NCBI GenBank assembly: GCA_963978905.1
Contig: OZ022261.1
Coordinates: 22,565,686-22,629,685, forward strand
From: Trichostrongylus colubriformis
Taxonomy: Eukaryota > Nematoda > Chromadorea > Rhabditida > Trichostrongylidae
Direction: 5' to 3'
Length of the DNA stretch: 64,000 nucleotides
The position numbers and the translations under genes were made by a program. Below the pieces are notes generated by a model. That model saw only the letters and a list, made by a program, of their open reading frames with translations. It did no database searches and was not told the DNA's origin. How positions within the stretch are numbered: the stretch's first letter is position 1; each line of letters begins with the position of its first letter. This document shows positions 1 to 11,800 of the stretch, piece after piece.

Positions 1-504
1 ATAAAGAGGCGTGACCTAAGTGTGTTCTCAGTAGGTATCCCGGAGTGAATTGTACAATGTAGTCTTCTTAGGTGCAGCGTTCCCTCATTTCATTCCTTTC
101 ATAACTTTTTCCACGAGATGAAATTGAATATTATGCATAGTTCCACTCACAATACCACGTGTAAAGTCTAGTAAAATGTATTATAGAAGATCCTGTGCAT
201 AAAGTGGCAATAAACTTCTGTTACGCGTGTGTATAGTTGCCCGTTACTGGTGGCATATGAAAGGAGTCGTCCGCAGAAATCTGAGTTATTCGTCAACTAT
301 ATATAGTTGAATTGTACCCGCTTACTGCGGGCCACAGTCAAAGTTTCGCACGGAAGCACTAAAACCTACGAACACACACTTCAGAGTGCTGTTCACGACA
401 GTGGGACTGGTATCGAACGCTGACTGCGAGGGCTGTGGGAGAGAACGACGGCAATCGCATGATTATTAACGCTGCAAATCAACACTGGGCTCAAAACATG
501 GAAC

Positions 505-690
505 TGTGGTGTCGGTGCGGTGTGTGTGGCGCGTGAAGTATGGTGTGTGTTGTTTGCATGTAATGTGAGTGTGGTGTCTGTATGGTGTGCGTGGTGTGAG
601 TGGTATGTATGGTGTTTTTAGTGTGTGTGATGTATATGGTGTATTTGGTGTCGGTTTTATGTTATGTGGTGAGTGGTTGCGGTATTGCAG
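505..690. repeat. GT-rich low-complexity tract
   Basis: About 185 bp made of irregular TGGTGT, GTGTG and ATGGTGT units on the plus strand. No fixed period is kept, so it is a decayed simple repeat, not a clean microsatellite. The small reading frames on both strands are products of its composition. Confidence 0.7.
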
Positions 691-2019
691 CTGCAACGTT
701 ACATTTCAAGAGTCTTACTGGAGGTTGGTCTCAGTCTATCCTCGCGAGGAGTCGATAGAGAAATATCAGGCAACGCTATCAAAACATGATATGATGTGAT
801 GAGTAGATGAGATGATGCGTTATCATACCAACTTCAATTTAACAATCTGCTGAAGTTGGAGTAAGGTCCAGCTTGGAACTTCTGGCCTCCACCAAGCGGT
901 GACATTACGGTCAATAAACTTCATCGAAGTAGTTGGTATATACAAGGGCACCAAGTGGCAACACGAAGAACCGTCGAGCAGACAGCGACATAACGACTAC
1001 AAATTTGATGCATCGTGTCATCAACTATACGAAAGGAAAGGTACACCATTATAAGCCATTTGAACGCATGAATTTTTTCATACTACGCAGCTTCGAGTGA
1101 ATGAGGTAATGTACAGTAGGATGCTTAGGTATTGCAACCTTGAATAGCATAATCACGCACTGTGACAAAGACACAAGTCTCTAAAGTTTCCCTTAGGTTT
1201 CACCAGTGACGCATCCGATCATATGGCATCATCTCCACGAAACTAGAGCCACAGAGAAATTGGCCAGCGATCACTTAGGGACATTGTCAATAGGATTCAC
1301 ACGCTGGCACACTCACTGAAAACAGGGCCCCTGAAATATAATCAGAAAACGTACTTCACTCTTGCTCTCGCAGAAAAACTAGCTACTCAGTTAGAGTCAA
1401 GGCGCCTAGGGGTACTGGAGACATCGCAAGAGAGTATACGATTCTCACCAAGGCGTTTAAACGAGGAAATGGAGAATCAAAAATGAGATCGCAGAAACTG
1501 CCTGCCATACGTATGCCTAAATCTAATGGTTAGATATGGGAGTTCAATGATTTTTGTTCCCCTTTTTACGCCAATGACGATATGCAAAATACACTCACAA
1601 AACTACAAAAATTGTTGCATTTTTGGTGTAAACTTCGGCAGCACCTTCTGCATGCTCTACCATCCAGGTACACCCTTAGTTTTTGGAATTTCATGGACAA
1701 AGGGATGATGAATTCGAGGAACTTCTTTTGAGCATGAAGATTCCATCTGCATTAGCATTTTCGAGGCGTTTGATTAGCACTGTTATGAAATTCGCGTCAG
1801 TTTCATAGCAGTTCAACTGGCTTCCCTTAAAGCACACCAAGTGGGTCAGAAAGAGGTCACACTTGAGGTTGAAGATGGGTGCATGAGCTGCATTTTCTAA
1901 AAATGTTGCTCTACACCAAGCTTGATCCTGGAACTCGCCTTACCACCGATTGCGCTTTCCGCTAGCTGCATCAAAGCGTCAACACAAACCAGGTCACAAG
2001 GGGAAAATGCGGGGTAGAT

Positions 2020-2400
2020 TTGGCAAATTGTAGAATATGAAAGTAAGATCAGCAGTGTAACACTCGAGAAATAAAGAAATAAAACTGCGAAGGATTCTGT
2101 AAACACTCCTCCTCTCTCGCCCCTCTGTGTCACTCGCCGGGGGTAGATTGCAGATGGGCGAGCGGCTAAATCAGCCGGCCGCGAGCTTGCGTCCGGCAGC
2201 TCGCCAGGCTGATGAATTGAAGAGCGACACTCCGTGCCGCGAAATCGTGATAAGAACCTAAGCCGCACTTTTTCAATGAGGGTTCCCTACGCATCACTTT
2301 CTCTGAAGTAAAAGATTTCATTTCAAAGAACATGTACTCCCAGTTCCCACTTTCTCCTTACCGCATCCGGTGCATTTAAGACGAACGCCTCCTCTCTACA
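2020..2400. repeat. Diverged inverted-repeat family R3, copy 1
   Basis: Shares an ordered set of short blocks with 11,230-11,610 and, inverted, with 55,215-55,660: a CGCTTTTTCAATG-like block, a CATCACTT.TCTGAA block and an end resembling CCGGTGC.T.TAAGA. The end has the same TTAA-plus-ACCGG style as the R1 elements, suggesting a nonautonomous DNA transposon. Boundaries are approximate and divergence is high. Confidence 0.4.
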
Positions 2401-3776
2401 AAACCCTGGTGGTGCCCTCAAGAATGAGCCGCAGAAACGTCAGTGAGGTTATTTGTCAACTCTCAGTCAAAAAACGGAGGCTGTGCCATGAAACGAACAA
2501 CTAAACACAACTCATTAACCTCACCCCCCTGGTGGTGCGTACAACAACAATTCAAGATCGGCTACTGAAAAATTGTGTAAATAAATGGCCATGGATTGTA
2601 GTGAAAGAAACGGCCGGTCTCAAAATCGTTCCTCTGAACACCCTTTTGAGCAGGGTTCGGTAACCCTTGTTCTGTCGTGCCGGACGGTATTGTTGCACCC
2701 TTTCGCTCACTCTTTCAGTGGAATTCCCTAACAATTCCATACGGAGTTCGGCTGATCTCGTGGTCACAGTTCAGAAGCCTTCCACGTGTCGCCAACAAAA
2801 GCGTACAAACGATAAGGGTATCAGCGTCATAGCTTCTTATCGAATAATTTGACGCCACTACACTTCCAACTCCACGTAACTATCCAGCGCCGCTACCCTT
2901 GGGGTTCACTTCATCTCAGCCGTTTTTGAGCTCTTATGAACTTCACAGTAGATGGAATTTCAGATCGTTGCGATTCAAGTAACAATCAATGATGACTTTG
3001 TTTATTTATCTGATGCTGGTAGTTGCTGGCGTTTCTCAAGGTCAGTCATTGGTTATACTCAGTAATAAAGGAACTGATTGTAAGAATTTCACAGTGAGAC
3101 CCTCTTATTGGTGTTCTCAATTTCGTTGAAAAGCTTTGTGCGATATTCGAGCTCCAGGCAGATCCTACTACGGTATATAGTAGCTGCGAGCTACTACGGG
3201 GTTGCCGCAGGTCACTGCAGTCAAAGATAGGCTTAAACTACATCTCTGCATTTCCAAAGTAAAAAAATAATGACACAGAGGATACGCCATGCGCGACCTG
3301 CCGATATGGATTGTGGTTTTCAATGATCACAGACGTCGGAATGAGCGCTGCTGCTCTAATAGGAGAAGACATTATCTGAGAGAATGCTCATTCCAATTTT
3401 CCTCGAACCCTTGATTGGTAGAGCGATGTAATGAGAAGGTAGCGGCCAGAAGGGGCAAAATCAGAGGTTTGGTTTTGCTCCGCTTTCTTGGTCGACTGGT
3501 ACAGCTGTGAAGAGAAGTGTTAATGAAGCTGAAGCTGGACTGATTAAAGTATTACTTGAAAAAAGTGCAGATAAACAACGCAATTTCATTTTGAGGTTGT
3601 CTTATTCCTAAGTATATCCATATTGGGCCGAAAACTTCCTCTATGAGTTCAGTTAGCAAATCTTCATGCTAGTGAGACATCTTCGATATTCCCATCGACA
3701 CAGAATTGAGTGGAAGTACATACATAGGACAGGCGCACCGATACGTCGAAAAGTCGCATTGCAACATTTAGCTTGA

Positions 3777-6700
3777 CGACTGCAATTTGAACTGTGTTTG
3801 GGCATCACTGAAACAAAATCAAATGGCAGCCGCCTTTCCTGCGCAGCTGCGATTGCATTTTTGATGTTTGTCAGTAAGTGTGCTCATCAGCACGATGTGA
3901 ATGTAAAGGACGAAGACGGAAGTGGATCATCCACCCCAAAGCTACTTCCCTGCCCAAGTAAGGTCGTATGTTCTAGATCGCAACCAACCATCGTTGTTGG
4001 CTTTTTTCATTGTGCTCCAATATGGATTCGGACGCTTGGCCTAAAATGCTCCCCACTAGCTCCTCATTTTCATTAATACTGTCAGTTTTCCTAGCTAGAC
4101 GCAGTATTTTGAATGAGTTCGCATTAGGTAAAGTCGTAGGGAATTCGTAGGAAGTCTTTGAGAAAGTTTGCGATTCTGTATTGCACCGGCTGAACAATCG
4201 GCAGTCATGCTTTGTACCAGTTCCTTTTTAACTGTTATCTCTAGCCATAAAACATTATCGGTATGCAAGCTGTTGGGGTTCGAACAGGATTCAAACATGT
4301 ACTCATGCTAGGCCTGTTGAAGATATTGTAGAAACGGCACTTTATATCTCCTCTTCTAGTTCAATAGGATGTGAGTTAGCACAATGAAATCGAAGCATGT
4401 CGCCGGAGTTGGGTGTGTACCCCTATGTCAGGATTTCGCGCGACGACTAGCGGCGTGCGACACAGTGTGTGCGAGATATGCGTGTCGCGGAAATTGGGTC
4501 TCGGAACGATTACATGGTAATGCTAGGGGCGCGATTCGCAGTTGACTTGTAATCCTTCCGGGACCTGACCACATGGCGCCTTTAGTTCGTGCGCATTGCT
4601 TCGCTTGCAGCATGCCGCGGTGCGAAATCCTGACATAAGGGTACTTGACTGGTCCTAGCCGGTAACATTCTGCTGCTGGGAATTTAAGATCCTCTGTGTC
4701 TCCCTCATAACTTACAATTAGTGTAGTATCAACTGTATCGGTTCTACGCCACGCATCATTCAATAAAATTTTTGCAGCACGTGATCTGCGAACATTTGAT
4801 CAGCAAGTTACAGACGCTCTGAACGCCTTGGTGCCACTTGATGCTCGCCTGGACCAATACACAGTGCTCAATTATCAGGTAAATTGTGGCCAATTGTCTA
4901 TTTTCCTCCATGCCTGATCTCATTTGTAAGTCATGGATAACAAGGACAACTATTAGGTTGTGCCAAAAGTCTTGTAGTATTTTTCAAAAAAAAATCAGTA
5001 ACTCCTGTTCACTCGAGGCAGGTCCATGCGGTTCAGGAATATGGTAGAACGTTCCCTAAGCTTTCTAGGAAAATATATATTGACCCACCAGATCCCGTGG
5101 AGAGAGCTACAATGCCCGTTGTCGATACCCACCCAACTCGCGGTGTCATCTAAAATGAGCGGTCTTGCGGCACCAAAACGACGGAAGCTTGCCACTCCAT
5201 CAGCGCTGCATTGGGCAAGGGATGTGTGAGCTATGAGACCGTGCAACGCTGGCTCATCAGCTTCAGCAACGGAGAGATTGACTGAAAGACAAACCACGCT
5301 TGGGACTGTGCTGGTTCTGGGACGCGGAAGGAATGCTTTTCCGTGAGGTGCTGGTACAAGGCGAGACAGTCACCGCTGCCGTATGCACCCACCAGCTCCA
5401 GCAGCTCGCCGTCGCTGTTCGAGAAAAGTGCCGGAAAAGGTCCGCGGTTACCCTTCTTCATGACGACGCCCGCTCCCATTTCGCGAAAAGTACCCAGGCT
5501 AATTTATAGGAGCTCCGCTGGGATGTGCTGCCCCACCCGCCATACTCTCTAGACATTGCTCCTTCTGACTATCACCTTACCCATCCTCTCGAATCCTTCC
5601 TGGCCAAGAGAAAATTCGTTGATTATGATTTGCTTGCGAAGGCGATCGCTGACTTTTTCGACTCTCAGAACCCAGAGTTCTGGGAGAAGGGAATCAACGA
5701 TTTTCCTATAAAGTGGCAGAGGGTTGCCGATAACAATGGCCAATACGTTGTTGCCTAATTGTTATTTGTTGGACGAAAAAAATAAAAAGTGATGATCGAA
5801 AAAAATACTACAAGACTTTTGAAACAATCTAATATTATTGCTGGCCATGTCTGTAGAGCCAAAGTGTTCACTTATGCATCAACTTCTCATGTGTGCAACA
5901 AATTCTATATGAAGACCTTCACCAAATGTGCACGGTCACGGCTTGGTCATGAGAACAAGTAAACGTAGCATCGAAAGGGAGATGAGATAACACCGTCTGA
6001 GTGGTTGCACATTTTGACTGTGAAACCTCTGAGCGAGCGGTTTGCTCTACGTCCACACATGTGCTGCGTGCGGCAGGCCACGAATTTGGGCGGTACAGTT
6101 CCCTGTTTTTGTGACACGCCTAGAAACGGCTCATCAGCCATCCGAGCATGTGCGTCAGGACTGTTCCAGTACAACAGCTTGGGCCGCTTTATCTAGTCCA
6201 CAACCCACAACAGGACCAGCAAGGTACCCAGTTAGCGTGCTCGATCACACGATTGGTAAAGCACGATGACTTAGTGGGACAGTCTTGATGCACGCGCGCC
6301 ATTCGGGTGTGCTGTTCCCGAACCTTGCAGCAACACTCGTCATGATACGTCATATGGCTCGTAGTCAGTGCCATACATTTTGCTCACTTTCTTCGTATTT
6401 CTCTCGTTCTGTTTTAAAAGGATAATAAATGTACTCCTCTCTCACGATCACCGAGCTTTCAATCCTACAGTTGCCCTGATCTACTGATAATTTCTAATCA
6501 TTTTTCAAAAAATCCAGAATATGGCGTCTAGCAAGAACTTCTCGCACGACAACGCCAAGCAACCATTGTTCACTTCAGTTGACAACCAGGCAATCAGTGG
6601 AGCCACGTATAAGGCCTACAACAATCTGATCGTATGTTTCAGCTTTTTGTGCCTTGGTCGGCCATACATATGTAGATTCATGAGTGCATTACTGGGCACA

Positions 6701-7511
6701 AACACATGGACTTGAAAAGGAGAACATTGTTGGTATACATAAGATTTTTTTTGCCTCCAGTCTTTCTACAACCAACCCGATGTGGATATACCGGAAGTGG
6801 TTACGACAGACTGGGAGTCCACCATTGACACATTCCTCGACGCTGTCATGAGCACGGCAGTCATGCAAAGTACTCAGCAATTCCTTACGAAACAAGGCGA
6901 GGATGAGTTAATTTATTCATCTGTTATTTCTCTATAAATGTGAGTTATCCGAAGCATTACTGTTTTCGTTTAGGAACCATTTCTGATGGCGTATCTTTCA
7001 AAGCACTCCTCCATTCCCTTTGGTTCACCCAGTACGCAAGGAATGCTGCCGTCGGCAGCTCAGGTATGTTCACTGCTAAGGTTATGACAAGGTAAATGGC
7101 AGGCACCGCTATTACATCACGCACACTTATCGTTCACCGTACTTACCGCAGTTATCATAAAAATTGCAATTGTTGTGCCTGTGTCATCTATGCGTCCTTG
7201 AACGCAGCCACGCCCTGAGCTGCTTAATCCTTGTAGTTTGCTTGTAAAACTAGTGAGAGGAGTGAAGTCATTGGTCATTGCTACCAAACCACCAATCACA
7301 GTCGGTCCATACACGCTTGAATGAGTATCGTGAAAATAGCTTCATTTGCATTGCTTTGTTACCTGTCACTAGTATTATTCCAGGCTTTGAATCTGTTTTC
7401 TCCGGAGAGATCGAAGGCGGCGATGTTATACGATTCAATAACTGGTTCCGTTTCTATGAGCAGGAAACTACTGGCCAAGTAAACTATCATGGGTGGTTTA
7501 CCAAAGAAGCT
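3777..7511 (+). CDS. EndoU-like gene A: degenerate poly(U)-specific endoribonuclease paralogue
   Basis: Exons that read in one frame: about 3,777-3,957 (tentative; hydrophobic run then a Ser/Thr/Pro linker; start not found), 4,778-4,878, 6,518-6,631, 6,761-6,896, 6,974-7,063 and 7,384-7,511. The protein follows the EndoU (XendoU) fold: an N-terminal helical part (DQQVTDALNALVPLD), PLFTSVDNQ, then LHSLWFTQYARNAAVGSSG and the catalytic-core exon. Exon phases equal those of gene B, and the last visible exon is 128 nt in both. EndoU enzymes cut RNA at uridines using two histidines and a lysine. Here the first His site reads GFESVF and the second RFNNW, so both are lost. The two following exons seen in gene B (LKP.GGF...GTSP and the C-terminal exon) could not be found before the convergent channel gene. 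The intron after 6,896 needs a GC donor. It is either a pseudoenzyme or a decaying 3'-truncated copy. Confidence 0.7.
4414..4644. mobile_element. Short inverted-repeat element (MITE), family R6 copy 1
   Basis: Begins GTGTACCCCTATGTCAGGAT and ends with the near-perfect reverse complement, giving terminal inverted repeats of about 23 bp around a GC-rich 185-bp core with no coding capacity. It lies in the first visible intron of EndoU gene A. A second copy with the same ends is at 15,499-15,722. Confidence 0.7.
4953..5832 (+). mobile_element. Internally deleted mariner element
   Basis: 880 bp flanked by TA on both sides (4,951-4,952 and 5,833-5,834), the mariner target duplication. Ends are inverted repeats of about 33 bp (TTAGGTTGTGCCAAAAGTCT on the left; the right end is its near complement). 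Only pieces of transposase survive: a frame at 5,300-5,506 carrying a decayed second-aspartate motif (DDARSHF) and 5,525-5,758 with HPPYSLDIAPSDYHL, the third-aspartate box of the DD34D family. Complete mariners are about 1.3 kb, so several hundred bases are missing and the copy is dead. It sits inside an intron of EndoU gene A. Confidence 0.85.
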
Positions 7512-8876
7512 GTTAGTTATGATTTCATTCTTACAAAATGGAAAGCAAAACATCAAAGAGTAGAAAGAGTTGAAAAGAGAAATCAAATAGAAGTGAGCGT
7601 TCAAAAGTTCTACACAATAAAAATTATTCAAATCCCATTTGGGGCTGATAAGACTGACCGTATTAAACGCGCAGCTATGCTGCGCTCTCTCACCTATCTG
7701 ACAATCGGTCAATGAGCTGCGATCCTCGTTCTCACAGGTAAGGGTGTAACATCGGTAGTATGAATACAGACTGCAAACAATAGTAAGGCTCTACAACAAC
7801 GGACCTTCAGTAGGCAATGTAGCCCTTTGGGACCTCCAGAAGGCTCGTTTATTTCTCATGATATCCCTGGCTTAGTTAACGCTATTTTGCAATCATTCAT
7901 CTCTGTCGCTGTAGTCCTCTCGGGCACTGGGCCGTTGAAATGCACATCGTCGGCGATAGTGTTGCCCGCGACGACTTGGAGGAATCGGTGGAAGTGCTTC
8001 ACGAGCAGGGCTATGCCTAAATTTATCGTATAACTTTCTCAGTATAACTGGTGTCTGCTGCAGTTTCCCTGTTGGGCGCCTGCGCGTTCGTCGGTGAGTT
8101 GTCAGAAAAGTGGTACTGGATAACCGAAATTTTCGGTAAAGCTGTTGAAAAGCCCATCTAATCACTACGTTGAAGACAGTGGAAGGGGTAATGTGGGTGA
8201 TAAGGAATCCCCAAAGGAATTTAACTAAAAAGATACGGGTCTGAGGGACCTATGTATGGGGAGATCTCCCGCGGTAGGCGCCCCCTTGAGCTGTGGGGAA
8301 AGCAGCCACATCAGGTCAAGGCACCTTTCTCATGGCAGCCCGCCTTTAGGGTCGACTTTGCGGAGGAATGACTGATCGTATCGTATTAAAGCCGTATTGA
8401 TCGCAATGACGTGGTGCTTGAGGTGCCAGCTTTCGTGGTGAACACGTCCACCGGTCGGTATCAAATATCGGAAGGAACGATGACAAGTAAATTACCCCTA
8501 CCACTGCCTTTAAGTCGTCTCCAGGTACTGGATCTCCCCTGTCTCATTAAAAAGGGAGTTTTTGACAACTGTTCGTGGCTTTTTGCTATGTACCAGCGCA
8601 AAACACTTTGGAAAGATGAATTTGCCGTGGATGGCAAGAGAAATGCGTGCATCGTCAGGACAGGACTCCGCACCGCGACGCGCGTCACTATGCATGGGAA
8701 CTGTGCCGAATGTAGTTGGCCTTGAAGCGATTGTAGTGTCCAGACACGTGGCGCTTTGGGACTAACTACGTACGGTTGTGCGCCTTGCGCTGGGGTGCAA
8801 AATCCTGTGCTAACGACACACACCCCAACAAAAGTGCTGCAAACAATAATCAGGCGATGCATCGAGCAATCAGTAC
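7512..8876. other. Gap between converging genes
   Basis: Lies between the last visible exon of EndoU gene A (+) and the stop codon of the KCNQ-like gene (-). I searched it by eye for the missing 79-nt and C-terminal EndoU exons and found neither. About 8,180-8,350 weakly resembles one end of repeat family R2. The plus-strand frame 8,411-8,725 is unrecognised and I do not call it a gene. Confidence 0.4.
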
Positions 8877-11800
8877 TTACTGAAGTATCGAAGATAGATC
8901 TGTCACAAGATCGTTGATCCGCTTCATAATCTCTTCCATATCTGTCATTTTTGACTCACACAGATCCAAACGACGTGCCATGCATAGCTTTTCCCCATTG
9001 CTCCCAGCAAGCGATGACACGCCCGGTTTTCCAAGCATGGCATTCACTCTCAGCTCGAGCTGAATTATTGCTAAGTATGAGGAGGGATCACGGAAGTTTC
9101 ATCAGAAAGGTGCGATACCATTGAATCGCAGGATGAATTGTGTGAGTGTGGAGGCTGTACTCCTTTTTGTTCGTTTTTGGCTAGGGTTGTAACTCTAAGT
9201 CGTCCTGCACACTATCGCGTGCTATTTTCCCTGCGCAAAGATGGTCTGTTACCACTCGCGGGCATGCGAAGACAAAATGACACCCTTAAAGACACCAGAA
9301 GGAGGTAATTTTGGCCTACGGTAGAACAGACGTAGTGTGGACGAGCTCAAGTGGCCGCCATTGCACAAACTCCGCAATTTGACGCCATGGCATGGTGCCA
9401 AGAGAAGATGTTTCTTTTATGAATTTGTTTTTTCCTTTTACTATTTCCTTTATTCTTTCTTACACTGTTTCTAGATGTACTTACATGAATGCTAATGTAG
9501 TTGGGATTGGCCACTCCACTGCGGTGGGAGTCAGGTGCTACAACTAATGTTGGACCGCGGCCCGTCCCCTACAGCGGGCAACTCGGAAAGTCAGTGCGAT
9601 GATGCGAATGAGGCGCGAATACACACCGCAGCGATGCACTTTTGAATTCGGGTTTTTTCACCGATTATCGCTTCTAACCTTCTGCGTTCGTTACAAAATG
9701 CTCATTTCTTTGTATTTTTCTCTTGTTTCGGACCCCTTCCGGTTCCTTTAAAGACACCGTAAGGGAGTGATTTTGGCTTACGGTAGAACAGACGTAGTGT
9801 GGACGTGTTCAAGTGGCCGCCATTGCACAAACTCGCCAATTTGACGCCTTGGCATGGTGTCAAGAGAAGATATTTCCATTATAAAGTTGTTCATTCCTTT
9901 TACCTTCTCCTTTGTTCTTTCTTATATTGTTTCTAGATGTACTTACATGAGTGCTAATGTAGTTGGGAATGGCCACTCCACTGCGCTGGGAGTCAGGTGC
10001 TACAACTAAAGTTGGCCCGCGGCCGTCTCCTACAGCGGACAACTCGGAACGCCAGTGCGATGATGCGAATGAGGCGCGAATACACACCGCAGCGATGCAC
10101 TTTTGAATTCGGGTTTTTATACCGATTATCGCTTCTAACCTTCTGCGTTCGTTAAGAAATGCTCATTTCTTTGTATGTTTCTCTTGTATCGGACCCCCTT
10201 CCGGTTCCTTTAAGTGAGAGTGCGCCGACGACACATGCGATCGCACGACTGTGCATAGCAGCTCCACAACGTATGCCTTTTAAGCTCTTCCCAACACTCC
10301 ACCCGTTTAGCTATCCTTCAGCTTTTTTCCTACAAAAGATTATGATAACTTATCGGGGCAAAAACCATCTACATATATGGGACGTCTATACCTCTCTCAG
10401 ATGCTGATGCCGCACATTCTCTTGTTCACGAACTTCTGCGTCAAATTCGAGTAATCGATCAGATTTCCGTAAACGGCGGAATTTCTTGGCGTACTGCCGG
10501 AACAGTAGGAAGTTGAAAAATCGCAAAAGAGGTCTGTATTTGTAAAGCCTCCATTCTTCCACTCCTGAAATGGCTTCAGTGGTCACCCTTTACCATTCGA
10601 AATTTTTGTCTCGATACCCGCAGTCATGCGGTATCTACAGGCTCTATATTTCATCCTTTTTCTCGTACGACTATGATCAACTAAGATTACCAGTATAACA
10701 GGGAAGAGCGAGGTTCATTACAACTGCGGTACTGCCTGCCACACCTGAAATGTCTACGGAATCCGATCGCTCGTCGTCATACAAATTGTTCATGTCGATT
10801 TGTGCTTCGATATCAGAAATATCAAAGGACGATGACAGATTTGTATCGGTTGATCCACGTCGTTCAAACATGCTCGAGATCTGAATGGACCACGTATCAG
10901 GGTTGACCACAAACCTCGCGATGATCGTAAATGGTTTACCACGTCTAATCATGGAAGCAAAGGGCTTCGAGGGCCAACCATGAATGCAAATAAGTAGGAA
11001 AAACGGTCCAAATAAATTAAATTCTCGCTCGGCTTGCTATCCTCAATATCCACTATCGCACAAGTTCATGAACACCCTCTAAGGAAGAACCACACAAAAA
11101 AGTTGAGCGAGAGGCCAGAGGGATAATACGCGCTACAGGGATGCAAGCCATGCAGTTGCCAATTCTGTTACCAAAATCTTTGAGAGACAGGTTTGTCATC
11201 TCATCGCGGTTTTCGACTAGTGCCTTAACGACTCAACATCGTGCCCCATGTGAGGGTGCAGGCTTAAAGGCAGTGATAGGGAAAATTTGCAATTGAGAAA
11301 AAGTGGTGATGATGACGGGCGAGATGATCAGTAATACGACGATGAAGAAAAAACGGAAGTGAATGATCAAAAACTCGATAAATAGAACCCCTTTCCAACC
11401 AGTGATTCCCAGCCTCGCCGGCAACTCCCGCGGCAGATGAACGGCCGGACGACTCGCTGGGTTGCGGGATCGTGATAAAACTCCAAGCCGCGCTTTTTCA
11501 ATGCAAGTATCGCTGCACATCACTTCTTCTGAAAGTGAAAGTTGGTTTTCACAGAACATGTATCCTCATTCCTTACTTTCTTATAACCCCACCCGGTGCC
11601 TCTAAGAGATAGGGGAAGGAGCGAGTGATGGGCAATTGAGAAGAGTGAGGTTTCTGCTTTCTGCGAGGAATCAGTGAGTCTCGCACGTTCAATATGAAAG
11701 TGCAACCTGCCTCTGAAGAACCCTTCTCGGCTGCATCGACGTTTTTGTAATCGCTCACCGTTTCCGGCAAACTCTGAATAGCACAAATTATTCACAGTAT

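Larger units (their letters stand above)
1..3776. other. Stretch without a recognised gene
   Basis: No reading frame here resembles a known family and no exon chain could be built. It holds a GT-rich tract near 505-690 and a diverged inverted-repeat-family copy near 2,020-2,400. Otherwise it is A+T-rich unique-looking DNA. Upstream exons of EndoU gene A, including its signal-peptide start, could lie here but I could not identify them. Confidence 0.4.

Noticed and set aside
8411..8725. 104-codon plus-strand frame (VLEVPAFVVNTSTGRYQ)
   Set aside because: A faint likeness to Pao polyproteins could not be supported by any conserved motif, and a frame on the other strand is equally open.
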